A stretch of DNA of 64,000 nt, from positions 111,110-175,109 of the forward strand of contig JAGYJU010000002.1 in NCBI GenBank assembly GCA_018401965.1. The letters run 5' to 3'. The translations under genes and the position numbers were made by a program. This document shows, one piece after another, positions 7,628 to 17,798 of this stretch. The notes under the pieces were generated by a model that saw only the letters and a list, made by a program, of their open reading frames with translations, was not told where the DNA came from and searched no databases. Numbering within the stretch: position 1 is the first letter of the stretch; each line of letters starts with the position of its first letter. Origin of the DNA: Roseicyclus sp. (lineage in GTDB: Bacteria; Pseudomonadota; Alphaproteobacteria; Rhodobacterales; Rhodobacteraceae).

Positions 7628-9549
7628 TGGCCCAGCATTTCCTGATCAAATCACAGATTTCGCTGGAGAATTGCGTCAAGTACGGCGACGGTCTCGTGCT
7701 GGAACACCACGCCGCACTCCACGAGATGTTGCGCAACCGGGTGGGTGGGCAAGCCGCCGCCCTGTTTGCCGAACCGCTGCTGAGCCGGGGCAATGACGCC
7801 GCACCGGCCTCGGTGTCGTGGTACAGCGAGATAGACGGCAAGGCCCGCCCGCTCTCGGCCTTGCCGATCTCGGCCAGGGGCGCGGTCGAAACCTACCTGT
7901 CCGACAGTTTGGCGCCGCTGCGCAGCCTGCTGGACGATCCCGAAACCGCGCCGCTTCTCGGGGCGGCGTTGTGGCAACTCGAGGCCAATGACATCCTCGT
8001 GGTGGGGGGGCGCGCCGTCTTGGTCAACTGGGGCATGCGCCCCGCGTATCTGGGCGGCGATGCATCGGCCCTGGCGGCCCATTACGCAGGCACTTTGGGT
8101 CGGTACTTGCCCCTGGCAACCCCGCCGGGCCTGACCACGGCACCGGCGCGCGCGCCCACGGCCTTGGCCGGGGCGACCGCCCTTGCGGCAGGGGCGGGCG
8201 TTGCGGCGGCCAGCCCCGCCTTGGGCGCAGAACCCGGTGGTGCCGGGCCAATGGCCGCGCCTGGCATGATGGGCACGGCCCCACCGCCGCCGCCCCCCGA
8301 TCCGGAGGCCACGGGCCCGGACAGTGCGGGCGCGGGCCTGCCGCTGGTGGCCTGGCTGCCCCTTGCCGTCTTGTTGCTGTTGGCCAGCCTCTTTCTGGCC
8401 TGGTTGGTCTTGCCGGGAACGCGGCTTTTCCCCGTTGCCGACACCGCGCCCGCGGTCACCAACGCGGATGCCGTCGCCTTGGCGGAACAGGTCGACCGCG
8501 ACCTGCGCGCGCGCCGCGAAGCCCTGCGCACGGCACTGGACGGGGCGATCTGTCGGCCCGATGGCACGCTGGTCGTGCCGGGTGGTCTTACCCCGGACGG
8601 CCTGACACCCCCCGCGCTGTTGCCGCCGGGTGCCCCCCCTGCGCCGGGTGAAGGCCCGGGCGACCGGGCGCAAGCCGCCCCGAATTCCGTTCTGCCCTCC
8701 GACCCCCGGCGCGTGGTCGTGCCCGACCCGGCGGCAGACCCGGATGCGGCCACGGGCGAGCTGGGCACCACGAGCCTTTTGCAGGTGCTGGAAACCCGCA
8801 CCGTGCTGGTTCTGGGCCTGAGCGACAGCTCGGTCTCGAACGGGACAGGGTTCATCGTCGGGCCCGGCCTGATCCTGACCAATGACCATGTCATCGCCGA
8901 TGCCGCCCGCACGGGCGGGCAGATCATCGTGTTCAACGAGGCCCTGCCCGGCCCGCAGCCGGCCGAGGTGCTGAAGACCCAGGGCCCGCTGGAACAGCGC
9001 GGCGGCGATTATGCGCTGTTGCGCATCGCCGACACCAGCCTGCCCGCCTACCAGGTGCATCGCAGCCCGTCTTCCCTGACGCTGACCAATGTGGTGGCGG
9101 CGGGCTTTCCCGGCGATGTTCTGGAAACCGACACCCAGTTCACCGCGTTGATGCAGGGCGATTTGAGCGCCGTGCCGGGCCTGTCGGTGACCGACGGGGC
9201 CATCATCACCGAACAGGCTCTCGCGGCCGGCACCAATGTGCTTGTGCATTCCGCCCCCTTGTCTAACGGGAATTCCGGCGGGCCGCTGGTGGATTACTGC
9301 GGGCGCGTGGTCGGCATCAACACCTTCGTGCGGCGCGGGGATCTGCGGACCTTGAACTTTGCCCTGGCCAGCGAGGATCTGCTGACCTTTCTCCAGGGGA
9401 CACCGGCAGCACCCAGCGTGGTGACAGAGGCCTGCACCCCCGAGGTGACGCGCCCCGCCCCCGAACCGCAAGAGCAAGACCCCGTGCCCGCCGCCCTGCC
9501 GCCCGAAGAGGGCGCGGATGCGACACCTGATCAACCGGTGCCCGAGTAG
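7627..9549 (+). CDS. SrfA-like N-domain fused through a membrane helix to a trypsin-like serine protease
   Basis: 640 residues. Residues 1-155 form a domain also found in the next protein, with a WYSEIDG segment and the end motif AVLVNWGM. I believe this is the SrfA N-terminal domain. An Ala/Pro-rich linker leads to a transmembrane helix (about 238-262, LPLAVLLLLASLFLAWLV) and a short coil. The C-terminal trypsin-like domain has an intact triad: His421 in LTNDHV, Asp461 in GGDYALL and Ser550 in NGNSGGPL. The protease should face the periplasm with the SrfA-like domain in the cytoplasm. No PDZ domain is visible, unlike DegP or DegS. Confidence 0.82.
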   Translation: MAQHFLIKSQISLENCVKYGDGLVLEHHAALHEMLRNRVGGQAAALFAEPLLSRGNDAAPASVSWYSEIDGKARPLSALPISARGAVETYLSDSLAPLRSLLDDPETAPLLGAALWQLEANDILVVGGRAVLVNWGMRPAYLGGDASALAAHYAGTLGRYLPLATPPGLTTAPARAPTALAGATALAAGAGVAAASPALGAEPGGAGPMAAPGMMGTAPPPPPPDPEATGPDSAGAGLPLVAWLPLAVLLLLASLFLAWLVLPGTRLFPVADTAPAVTNADAVALAEQVDRDLRARREALRTALDGAICRPDGTLVVPGGLTPDGLTPPALLPPGAPPAPGEGPGDRAQAAPNSVLPSDPRRVVVPDPAADPDAATGELGTTSLLQVLETRTVLVLGLSDSSVSNGTGFIVGPGLILTNDHVIADAARTGGQIIVFNEALPGPQPAEVLKTQGPLEQRGGDYALLRIADTSLPAYQVHRSPSSLTLTNVVAAGFPGDVLETDTQFTALMQGDLSAVPGLSVTDGAIITEQALAAGTNVLVHSAPLSNGNSGGPLVDYCGRVVGINTFVRRGDLRTLNFALASEDLLTFLQGTPAAPSVVTEACTPEVTRPAPEPQEQDPVPAALPPEEGADATPDQPVPE

Positions 9550-9554
9550 GTCTT

Positions 9555-10835
9555 ATGGACGTCTTCATCGCCAGCACCATGACCGCGGGCTTGACCCCGC
9601 TGGGGCCCGCGAACCAGCGCAGCCTCGTGCTGTTGGGCGATGTGCTGCGCGACCGCCTTGGGGCGGACCATGCCAGCCTGTTTGCCGACCCGGTCCCGGG
9701 CGAATTCGGTGATCGCTTCGACTGGTATGCCCCCCAGGGTGGTGTGCCTGTTGCCTTGGCGCGCCTGTCCGAAGCCGAGCGCACCGCCCTTTGGGACAAG
9801 GTGTCATCCCTGTGCGCCGATATCTTGGCCCTTGGCGAAACGCTCAGGACCAGCCCCGACCCGCAGGAAAGATCGCTGGGCGACGCGCTGGCCAATGCCG
9901 TGGAAATTCCGGGCGAAGAGTCTGTCTATGCGCTGCGCGACGCCACCACGGGCACGCTGTCCCCGATCGTGATCAACTGGGGCTGGGTGCGCACCGAGGA
10001 ACGCGCGGTGCGCGGGGTGCTGACCGGTCGTGCGGCCACCACGCGCGCGCCCCGCACCCTGCCCGCGGCAGGTCTTGCCGCAGCCACCCCGGTGCAGGCG
10101 TCGGCGGCCCCGGCTGCTGCGGCGGCACCATGGCGCATCTGGCCCTGGCTTTTGATGCTGGGCTGGCTGCTCTTGGCGCTGATCCTGGGCCTGATCCTTT
10201 GGCTGCTGATCTACCCCTGCGGCCTGATGCCGGGGCGCATCGCCTATCACTGCCCGACCCCCGTGGTGACCCAGGCCGATCCGCTTGCGGCGGACCGGCT
10301 TGTGCTTGAAGACCAGATTGCCGCGCTCGAACGGGAATTGGCGGCGCAGGATCGGATGTGCCAGCCCGTCGCCGCGCCCGCCCCGCCACAGACGGCCCCG
10401 CCGCAGGAGGCTGCGCCCCCTGCCCCCGATCAACCCCAGGACGAGCTGGACGCGCGGTTGCAGGACCGGGGCGGCCAACTGGGCGATCTGAATTTCGCCT
10501 TGTTCTGGAACAGCGTCGATGACATCGACATCCATGTGACCTGCCCCTCGGGCGAGCAGATCAATTACATCGCCCCGTCAGGCTGTGGCGGCACCCTTGA
10601 CGTGGACGCGAATGTCGGGGGCGACCGACTGAACGACCCGGTGGAAAACATCTTCTTTTCCGACCCGCTGCCCGGGACCTACGAGGTGCGGGTGCATCTC
10701 TATTCCAACCGGACAGCCGGGCCCAAACCGTTTACGCTGCGGGTGCGCCAAAGCGATGGCACGATGCAGGACTTCTCCGGAGTGGTCTCTCCTTCTGCGC
10801 CGGATTGGCGCCAATCCATCACCGTGGGAAATTGA
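9555..10835 (+). CDS. SrfA-like protein: N-domain, membrane helix, coiled coil and DUF2135-like domain
   Basis: 426 residues. The N-terminal domain (1-155) parallels that of the preceding protein: LFADP for LFAEP, FDWYAPQGG for VSWYSEIDG, IVINWGW for AVLVNWGM. It is followed by a transmembrane helix at about 193-220 (WLLMLGWLLLALILGLILWL), then CGLMPGR...C, a coil and a Cys as in the protein at 6851. Residues 312-426 resemble YfaP/DUF2135 beta-sandwich domains: DDIDIHVTCPSGEQI, GTLDVDANVGG, PVENIFF and PGTYEVRVHLYSN. That domain should lie in the periplasm. Closest in layout to classical SrfA, but with the C-domain exchanged. Function unknown. Confidence 0.75.
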   Translation: MDVFIASTMTAGLTPLGPANQRSLVLLGDVLRDRLGADHASLFADPVPGEFGDRFDWYAPQGGVPVALARLSEAERTALWDKVSSLCADILALGETLRTSPDPQERSLGDALANAVEIPGEESVYALRDATTGTLSPIVINWGWVRTEERAVRGVLTGRAATTRAPRTLPAAGLAAATPVQASAAPAAAAAPWRIWPWLLMLGWLLLALILGLILWLLIYPCGLMPGRIAYHCPTPVVTQADPLAADRLVLEDQIAALERELAAQDRMCQPVAAPAPPQTAPPQEAAPPAPDQPQDELDARLQDRGGQLGDLNFALFWNSVDDIDIHVTCPSGEQINYIAPSGCGGTLDVDANVGGDRLNDPVENIFFSDPLPGTYEVRVHLYSNRTAGPKPFTLRVRQSDGTMQDFSGVVSPSAPDWRQSITVGN

Positions 10836-10837
10836 CA

Positions 10838-13800
10838 ATGACACAAGCGCATTCGAACCTGGCGCCCCTGGTGGACTGGCGCGATGAAATCACGCTGATC
10901 CCCTTTTCCGGGATCCAGATCCTGGATTTCGGGTTTCGCCTCGACGCTGTGGAACTCAAGCGCGCCGAATTCATCGAACGCGAGGTGGCCGGCAGCGAGG
11001 CCGATGGCACCTTCGAGCGCACGCTGTTGCCCTTGACCGGCGACGCGGCAAGTGACGATGCCACACGCGCCGGTGGCGGCCCCACCGATGACAGCTATGC
11101 CATCAGCCACGAGCGGGCGCTTGAGCCGTTCCTGTCGAAATGGATACCCGTGCCCGTGCTGCGCGAAGCCAAGGAACGCGCCTTGGGCGGCGCGGTGAAA
11201 TACGATCCCGGCCCCTCGAACTGGGCACGCATCCGCACGGTGGAACTCGACCATCCGGACCCCGCGACGGGCCACACCCACCGGGTGCAACTGGCCCTCG
11301 ACACCAACCTGATGGCCGCGACGCAAGGGTCGCTCTACCTTGCGCCGCTGCGCGAAGATGCCGAGGGCAAGAAGGCCTTTGCCTTTGTCAGCGAACCCGA
11401 CAAGATGGATTGGTTCTTGCGGCGGCTGGAAACGGACGAGACCGGCATGGTCGTCGATCCGCAACTCTGGGTGTCGATGTGGCTCGAACATGTCTTCCTG
11501 GCCTTCAAGACCGCCGAACGGGGCCGGCCTGTCGACCCGAACGCCCTGGATCACCAATTCGAACATTGGGCGCGCTACCTGGCCTATATCCGGTTGCTGG
11601 ATGCCGCGTTGTCGGTACCCCGGATGCGCTTTGCCGACACCGTCAGCCCGACGGACCCGCTGACGCCGGTGCCGGTGGAACTGGTTCTTGACGTCGGCAA
11701 TTCGCGGACATGCGGGATCTTGTCCGAACGCCTGCCGGGTGCCACCAGTGAAGACATCGGCGACGCCTTCGAGCTGGAGGTGCGGGATCTGTCACGGCCC
11801 GAATTGATGTATCGCGGCCTGATCGAAAGCCGGGTTGAATTCGCCATCCACCAGATCGGCGAACAATCCTTTGCCAGGCGCTCTGGCCGGGGCGCGAATT
11901 TCCTTTGGCCAAGCTTTGTGCGCGTGGGCCCCGAGGCGCAGCGCCTGGTGGCGGGCGAAGAAGGCACCGAAACGGCCTCGGGCCTGTCCAGCCCCAAACG
12001 CTACCTGTGGGACCGCGAACCGGTATCGCAGGATTGGCGGTTTCATCATCATACCGGAGACATGCTGCCGTCGAACGTGTTTGCGGCCCTGCGCTTGATG
12101 AATGAAGCGGGCGACATGCTGTCCCAGGTCGGCACCGATTACACCGCGCGCGAAAAGCAGCAGAACCCGGCGCTGACCCGCCCCGCCCAGCGACCGCGCT
12201 GTTCGAGAAGCGCGCTGTTCGGGCTGATGCTGGCAGAGCTTTTCGCCCATGCCCTGGTACAGATCAACGCGCCCGCAGGCCGCGCGCTGCGCCGTGAAAG
12301 CCCGCGACCGCGCAAGCTTGAGCGCATCATCCTGACCTTGCCCACCGCCACGACCAGCCAGGAACAGGCAATCATGCGATCGCGCGCCGAAGGGGCGCTG
12401 CAACTGGTCTGGACGATGCTGGGGCTCGACAAGACCCAATCGAGCCTGTCGGAATGGCCCGAACTGATCGTGGAATGGGACGAAGCCTCTTCGACCCAGC
12501 TGGTCTATCTGTATTCCGAGCTGACGCAGAAATTCGGCGGCCAGATCGACACGTTCCTGAAGCTCAAGGGAACGCCCCGGGCGATGCCGGTGGACCCGAC
12601 CGCCCGCACCGCGGTGCCAAATCGCCCCGAACCATCGCTGCGGCTGGCCTGCATCGACATCGGCGGGGGCACCACCGACCTGATGATCACGACCTATTGG
12701 GGCGAAAAGAACCGCATGCTGCGGCCCCACCAGACCTTTCGCGAAGGGTTCCGCAAGGCCGGTGACGACCTGTTGGAACGGGTGATCGCCGATATCATCC
12801 TGCCCGGGATCGAACAGGCCATGGAGGCGGCGGGCGGGCGCAATGCCCGCGAGGTGCTGGCAGGTCTTTTCCAATCCCGCAGTGGCCAGACCCAACAAGG
12901 CGTCCAGACCCGCCGCCTTTTCGCCCTGCGCGTGCTGATGCCCTTGGCGGTCGAGATCCTGCGCCTGGCCGAAAAGGCCGATGCGCGCGACCGCGTTTGC
13001 GTGTCTGTCGCGCAGGTGTTGCGCCTGGCCCGCAGCGCCGTGGATGACGAAACCGCCCCCCCTGACAGCCCCGGCGCGGCGCTTGACCGGGCCTGGGCGG
13101 GTCTGGACACAGAGACCGAGGCGCGCCCTTCGGTGCCCGACAGCCTGCTCGCCTATCTCGAAGCCGCAGCCCAGGCCAGCGGCGCCATCGCCTTTCGGCT
13201 CGCCGATCTCGACATCATCTGCACCTGCCATGACATCGACGCCATCGCGCGCGACGTCTTGGGCGACCCTTTGGCGAACATGGCCGAGGTCATCGCCCAT
13301 CTTGGCGCCGACGTGGTGCTGTTGACGGGGCGCCCGTCGCGGCTGCCTGCGGTGCGTGCCATCGTCGAGAACCTGCTGGTGGTTCCGCCCCACCGGCTCG
13401 TGTCGATGCACAGCTACAAGACCGGCGCGTGGTACCCGTTCCTCGACCGGCTGACCCAGCGCATCGGTGATCCCAAATCCACCGTGGCCGTCGGCGCGAT
13501 GCTGATCGCCATGTCGCAAGCCCGGATCGAAAACTTCACCGTGGATACCACCGCGTTCCGCATGCGCTCGACCGCGCGGTATATCGGGGTGATGGAACGG
13601 TCGGGGCAGATCCTCGACAGCAACCTCTTGTTCCAGGACGTGGATCTTGACCACAAACCCCGGGGCAATGAATTGCGCGCCGACGTGGATCTTTATGGTC
13701 CTACCCGGATCGGATCCCGGCAATTGGCGCTGGAACGCTGGCAGGCGACACCGCTCTACAAGCTTGACATCACCACCCGCGCAGCCGCCGAAATGCGCCC

Positions 13801-14023
13801 GCTGAAAGTGCGGATCGAACGCGCCGAACAGGAAACCCTGGACAGCGAAGACGCCACCGCCGCCGCCGCGCTGGAACTTCAGGCCGCCCGCGAGGCGTTC
13901 CGCGTGGATGAAGTCAGCGACCGCAACGGCGATCAACGCAAACCCGAGGAAGTGTCGCTGCGTTTGCAGACACTGGGGTTCGCGGATGACTATTGGATCG
14001 ATACCGGCGTCTTCGGCGCCTGA
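10838..14023 (+). CDS. srfB: SrfB family protein, actin-like ATPase fold
   Basis: 1061 residues, starting 2 nt after the previous stop. Two phosphate-binding motifs of the ASKHA superfamily are visible: VLDVGNSRTCGIL with Asp285 and CIDIGGGTTDLMI with Asp607. A later ADVVLLTGRPSRLPAVRAIV segment suits the adenosine-binding part. There is no signal peptide or membrane helix, so the protein is cytoplasmic. It matches the SrfB family (Pfam PF07520), first named in Salmonella as an SsrB-regulated gene. SrfA-SrfB-SrfC have been described as a cytotoxin in Xenorhabdus; the molecular mechanism is unclear. Here it is the largest protein of the cluster and a candidate ATP-driven core. Confidence 0.88.
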   Translation: MTQAHSNLAPLVDWRDEITLIPFSGIQILDFGFRLDAVELKRAEFIEREVAGSEADGTFERTLLPLTGDAASDDATRAGGGPTDDSYAISHERALEPFLSKWIPVPVLREAKERALGGAVKYDPGPSNWARIRTVELDHPDPATGHTHRVQLALDTNLMAATQGSLYLAPLREDAEGKKAFAFVSEPDKMDWFLRRLETDETGMVVDPQLWVSMWLEHVFLAFKTAERGRPVDPNALDHQFEHWARYLAYIRLLDAALSVPRMRFADTVSPTDPLTPVPVELVLDVGNSRTCGILSERLPGATSEDIGDAFELEVRDLSRPELMYRGLIESRVEFAIHQIGEQSFARRSGRGANFLWPSFVRVGPEAQRLVAGEEGTETASGLSSPKRYLWDREPVSQDWRFHHHTGDMLPSNVFAALRLMNEAGDMLSQVGTDYTAREKQQNPALTRPAQRPRCSRSALFGLMLAELFAHALVQINAPAGRALRRESPRPRKLERIILTLPTATTSQEQAIMRSRAEGALQLVWTMLGLDKTQSSLSEWPELIVEWDEASSTQLVYLYSELTQKFGGQIDTFLKLKGTPRAMPVDPTARTAVPNRPEPSLRLACIDIGGGTTDLMITTYWGEKNRMLRPHQTFREGFRKAGDDLLERVIADIILPGIEQAMEAAGGRNAREVLAGLFQSRSGQTQQGVQTRRLFALRVLMPLAVEILRLAEKADARDRVCVSVAQVLRLARSAVDDETAPPDSPGAALDRAWAGLDTETEARPSVPDSLLAYLEAAAQASGAIAFRLADLDIICTCHDIDAIARDVLGDPLANMAEVIAHLGADVVLLTGRPSRLPAVRAIVENLLVVPPHRLVSMHSYKTGAWYPFLDRLTQRIGDPKSTVAVGAMLIAMSQARIENFTVDTTAFRMRSTARYIGVMERSGQILDSNLLFQDVDLDHKPRGNELRADVDLYGPTRIGSRQLALERWQATPLYKLDITTRAAAEMRPLKVRIERAEQETLDSEDATAAAALELQAAREAFRVDEVSDRNGDQRKPEEVSLRLQTLGFADDYWIDTGVFGA

Positions 14024-14033
14024 GAGAGGAAGC

Positions 14034-16719
14034 ATGGATATGAGCGACCCGGATACTCTCTCCGCCCAGTGCACGGCTGTCGCAGAGGCCAGCCAGAAGG
14101 CCGCCGCCTGGGTCAGCGACCCCGCCAATTCCGAGCTGGTCGGCGCGGCGGCCAAATCCAACGTGAAATCGCTGCGCCGCGTGACGCGCCGGGCGCGCAA
14201 GCTGGCAAAAGCGGCCAAGACCCGCATGTCGGTCAGCGTGTTCGGGCCCAGCCAAGCCGGAAAATCCTTCCTGGTCTCGGTTCTCGCCCGGCCCGAAGCG
14301 GGCGAACTGCACTCTGCCTATGACCATCCGGATGGTACGCTGAACTATCTGCGCGAGGTGAACCCCGAAGGCCAGGGCGAAAGCACCGGCCTCGTGACCC
14401 GTTTCACGATGGTGCGCGAACACACGCCACCCGGCTTTCCGATCAAGCTGACGCTGCTGAGCGAAGCGGATATCCTGCGCACCATTCTGAACAGCTTTTT
14501 CAACGACGGCGACAATTCCGAGGAACCGCCCGAGCCCGGCGACCTGTCGGCGCATTTCGAAAAATTCAATGCCCGCGCCAGTGCCCCGGTGCCGGGCCTG
14601 TCCCATGACGACGTGTTGGAGGTGGGCGAATACGTGGATCGCACCTTTGCGCGCACCGCCTATGCCGCCGCGCTGAAACCCTTTTGGGAAGAGGCCGCCG
14701 ACCTAGCGCCGCGCCTGTCGCGCCCCGACCGCGAGGCCTTTTTCGCGATCATCTGGGGCAACCATGCCCCGCTTGGCCAATTGTACCGCAAGCTGGCCGA
14801 TGCGCTGGCCGCCATCGACCATGCCGAAGTGGTCTACGTGGGTCTCGATGCGCTGGTGCCACGGGAAACCTCCATCATCGACGTCAAGACCCTTGCCGGG
14901 CTCTCGGGCAAGGATGTCGGCCCGGACCTCGCGGTGCACACCGATGCCGGACGGCACGCCGCGATGGCACGGGGCGATCTCTGCGCCTTGGCGGCGGAAA
15001 TGAATTTCCCCATGCAGGTCCAACCCTCGGAGGTGTTGGGGCGCACGGACCTTCTCGATTTTCCGGGCGCGCGCAACCGCTTTGACAAGCCCTTGTCCGT
15101 GACGCTTTCGGTGGGGGATACCGAGGATGCGCTGCGCGAATTGCTCTTGCGCGGCAAGGTGGCCTATCTGTTCGACCGCTACGTCGAGAACCAGGAAATC
15201 ACCTCCATGCTGCTGTGCATTCCCGGCAGCAACATGGAAACCATTTCCTTGCCGGGCCTTGTCGAGAACTGGATCGCCCTGACCCATGGCAACACCCCCG
15301 CCGCCCGCCAGGGGCTTGATACGGTGCTGTTTTTCGTGCTCACCAAGTTCGATGAACTGTTGGTCGACAGCGGTGCCGAGGGCGGCGCCACGACCCGGTT
15401 CCAGCGGAGAATGGAGGCATCGCTGCTGGAAAAATTCACCCAGGTTGCCGATAAATGGGTCACCGAATGGACACCGGGGCGGCCCTTTGACAACTGTTTC
15501 TGGCTGCGCAATCCCAAGTATCCGGCCGAGGCGGTGATCAATTACGACGGCGGGCGAGAGATTTCATTGCGCCCCGAAAAGGCCGAGCGCCTCGCCGAAC
15601 TGAAGCGGGGCTACCTGTCCGCCGACCATGTCCAGCGTCACTTTGCCGACCCCGACGCCGCCTGGGAGGCCGCGATGGGCTTGAACGATGGTGGCGTGCG
15701 CTACCTGACCGACGCGCTCAGCCGGGTGGCCAAGCCCGATAGCAAGCTGCGCCAGATCAAGGCCCAGCTGGACCGCCTGTCCCAGGAAGCGCTGAGCGAG
15801 GTGGCGGAATATTACGTCTCGGGCGACATCGAGACGCGGATCGAGGAAAAGCGCGCCGCCGCGCAACGTGTCATCGACGGGCTGGCGCAAGCGGCCCATG
15901 AACAGCTCTTTGGCAGCTTGCTGCGCGAATTGATGGTGGATCAGGACGAGATCGAGGCCCGCGTGGCGCGCGTGCCATCGGCGGTGCGCATCCGGGCCGG
16001 GGGGCGAAACCGCGGGCACCCCTGTCGGCGGGCAAGACGCGCCCCGCGCCCTTGGCCGGTTGCGCCGCCCCGGTGCCGCCTTGAGCCACCCGGGCACAGG
16101 GTCGAGCGCCAAGGCCACGCCGGCGGTCGTTGAAGGAACGCCTTCGGTGCGGTCCTTGACCATGGCCGAATTCCAGGCCGAAACGGCGCTCAGCCTGTGG
16201 ATCGACACCCTGAAGGGCTTTCGCGATGACCCTCGCGGTGCCGAGGTCTACGGGTTCGAGCCCGCCGCCATGGGGGATCTGGTGGCGGAACTTGTCCATG
16301 CCGCGCGGCGGCTGAAACTTAACCGGCGGCTTGGGGCAGAATTGTCCGGCTTGACCTTCGGCCTGAGCGCCGCCGACCAGGCCGCACCTGCGGCGATCTT
16401 GTGCGCGGAACGGATCAACACCTTTGTCAGCGATCTGGGCGCGCCCCAGATGGCCGCTGCCGAACGTCCCATGGTCGAGGATGTGAACGGGATCGCGCGG
16501 CCCGCGTTCACACCGCGCGCCCGCGCGGATACGGCCGATACCCTGCCCTCTGTCATGCATGATTGCGCCTTTGATCACGCGTCGGATTGGGCCTTTGCGC
16601 TCGAGGCGCTGTTCGTGGCCAATGCCAAGGATGGGGATGCCGGCACCGTGAACATCGAACAGAACCTGGCGCTCGGCGCGGTTCTGGCGGCCTTGCGCGA
16701 CAAGGATGCCGCCGCATGA
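14034..16719 (+). CDS. srfC: SrfC family GTPase-like protein, split by a one-base frameshift
   Basis: Read as one gene the product has 894 residues. Frame 1 covers 14034 to about 16000 and carries P-loop GPSQAGKS (71-78), DLLDFPGAR (339-347) and TKFD (437-440), a GTPase-like motif set. After the G6 run at 15999-16004 this frame becomes Arg/Pro-rich nonsense ending at 16133. The next frame continues naturally (ETAGTPVGGQDAPRALG, then AEFQAETALSLWIDTLKGF) to 16719. Removing one G joins them. It matches the SrfC family (PF10139). A GAGAGAGG ribosome binding site precedes the ATG at 14034; a second ATG lies at 14040. The stop overlaps the next start. The break is probably a sequencing error. Confidence 0.82.
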
Positions 16720-17798
16720 GCATTCTGCACATCCAGCCCGATCCCGCTGCACCGCTTGGCGGCGTGGCCCTGCTGCGTCTGCCCGCCAATGCGCTGGCCG
16801 ATGACACCACCCATGTGCAGCTGCAAAACGCCTATACGCAGCTCTGGCTGGCGCCCAACAGCGGTGAAGAGACCCTGGTGCAGGTCGGCGATGGCAACTG
16901 GCAGGCCGACCCCCACAAGTTCGGACCCTACGAGGTGACGCGGGACGGCAACGATGCGATCGTGCGGATCGGCCCCGAGATCGTCAACAAGCTCGAGGTG
17001 TTCGCGCCCGTCGTCCTGCGCATCGGCGGGCGCGACCATGACGTGACTTGGCCCGATGACGTGCCGCCCCGCGCGGGTGCGGCGCTCATGGGGGCGTTGA
17101 AGGCGACGGCGGCCAGCGGGCCGGGCACCACCAGCGCGCGGCTGGTTGGCCGCAAGCCCCCGGCAGAGGAGCAGGCCAGCGCGCCAGGTGACGCGGCCCC
17201 GCTCGACCTGGTCGGTGCAGGGCCCCAGGGCGGCCTGCAAACCGACCCCCAGGCCGAAACCGCCCCGGACGGCCCCGGCGCATCCAGGCGCATGCTGTAT
17301 ATCGCGGCCCTTGCGGTGCTGGTGATCGCTGCAGCCGCGGCGGCCTTTTTCGCCCTGCGCCCCGACCCCGAGCCCGATCCTGCGCCTGTGGCCCCGCCCC
17401 CGACCCCCGGGGTGGCGGCGCCCGCGTGCAGCCTTGATGCCCTGGCGGCATTGCCCGGCGGGTTCGGCGCCACCACCGAGGCGCTGGCGGGGGTCTGTGG
17501 CGCCACGGTGGGCGCCGAAGGGGCGTTTCGATTGATCGAACGCGGCACCCAGGCGGGCGATGGCCAGGCCTGGCTGACCCTCGGGGCGCTGTACGATCCG
17601 ATGGTCGCGGACCCCCTCTTCGAGGATCAGCTGGGCATTGCCCCCGGCGACAATCTTCCCTTGGCGGCCGAGTATTACGCGGCGGCACAGGCCGCGGGCG
17701 CCACCGCGGCGGCCGAGCGCCTTGCCATGGTCTGTGCCAACCTGGCCAGCCGAACCGACACCCTGTCCAGAGGAGCACGCGATGATTTCTGTCCCTAG
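16716..17798 (+). CDS. Membrane protein with unknown cytoplasmic domain and periplasmic Sel1-like repeats
   Basis: 360 residues starting MSILHIQPDP at the ATGA overlap with srfC. Residues 1-125 form a compact beta-rich domain I do not recognise (LWLAPNSGEETLVQVGDGNW, GPYEVTRDGNDAIVRIGPEI). A low-complexity linker, one transmembrane helix (about 191-213) and a Pro-rich stalk follow. The C-terminal part has Sel1/TPR-like signatures (GDGQAWLTLGALYD, LPLAAEYYAAAQAAG). The N-domain should be cytoplasmic and the repeats periplasmic. It may link SrfB/SrfC to the secreted VWA protein. The next gene starts inside its last 17 nt. Confidence 0.7.
   Translation: MSILHIQPDPAAPLGGVALLRLPANALADDTTHVQLQNAYTQLWLAPNSGEETLVQVGDGNWQADPHKFGPYEVTRDGNDAIVRIGPEIVNKLEVFAPVVLRIGGRDHDVTWPDDVPPRAGAALMGALKATAASGPGTTSARLVGRKPPAEEQASAPGDAAPLDLVGAGPQGGLQTDPQAETAPDGPGASRRMLYIAALAVLVIAAAAAAFFALRPDPEPDPAPVAPPPTPGVAAPACSLDALAALPGGFGATTEALAGVCGATVGAEGAFRLIERGTQAGDGQAWLTLGALYDPMVADPLFEDQLGIAPGDNLPLAAEYYAAAQAAGATAAAERLAMVCANLASRTDTLSRGARDDFCP

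Noticed and set aside
14034..16133. SrfC as two separate genes (14034-16133 and 16060-16719)
   Set aside because: The end of the first frame and the start of the second are Arg/Pro/Gly-rich readings of the same DNA; removal of one G from the G6 run gives one smooth protein of family-like length.
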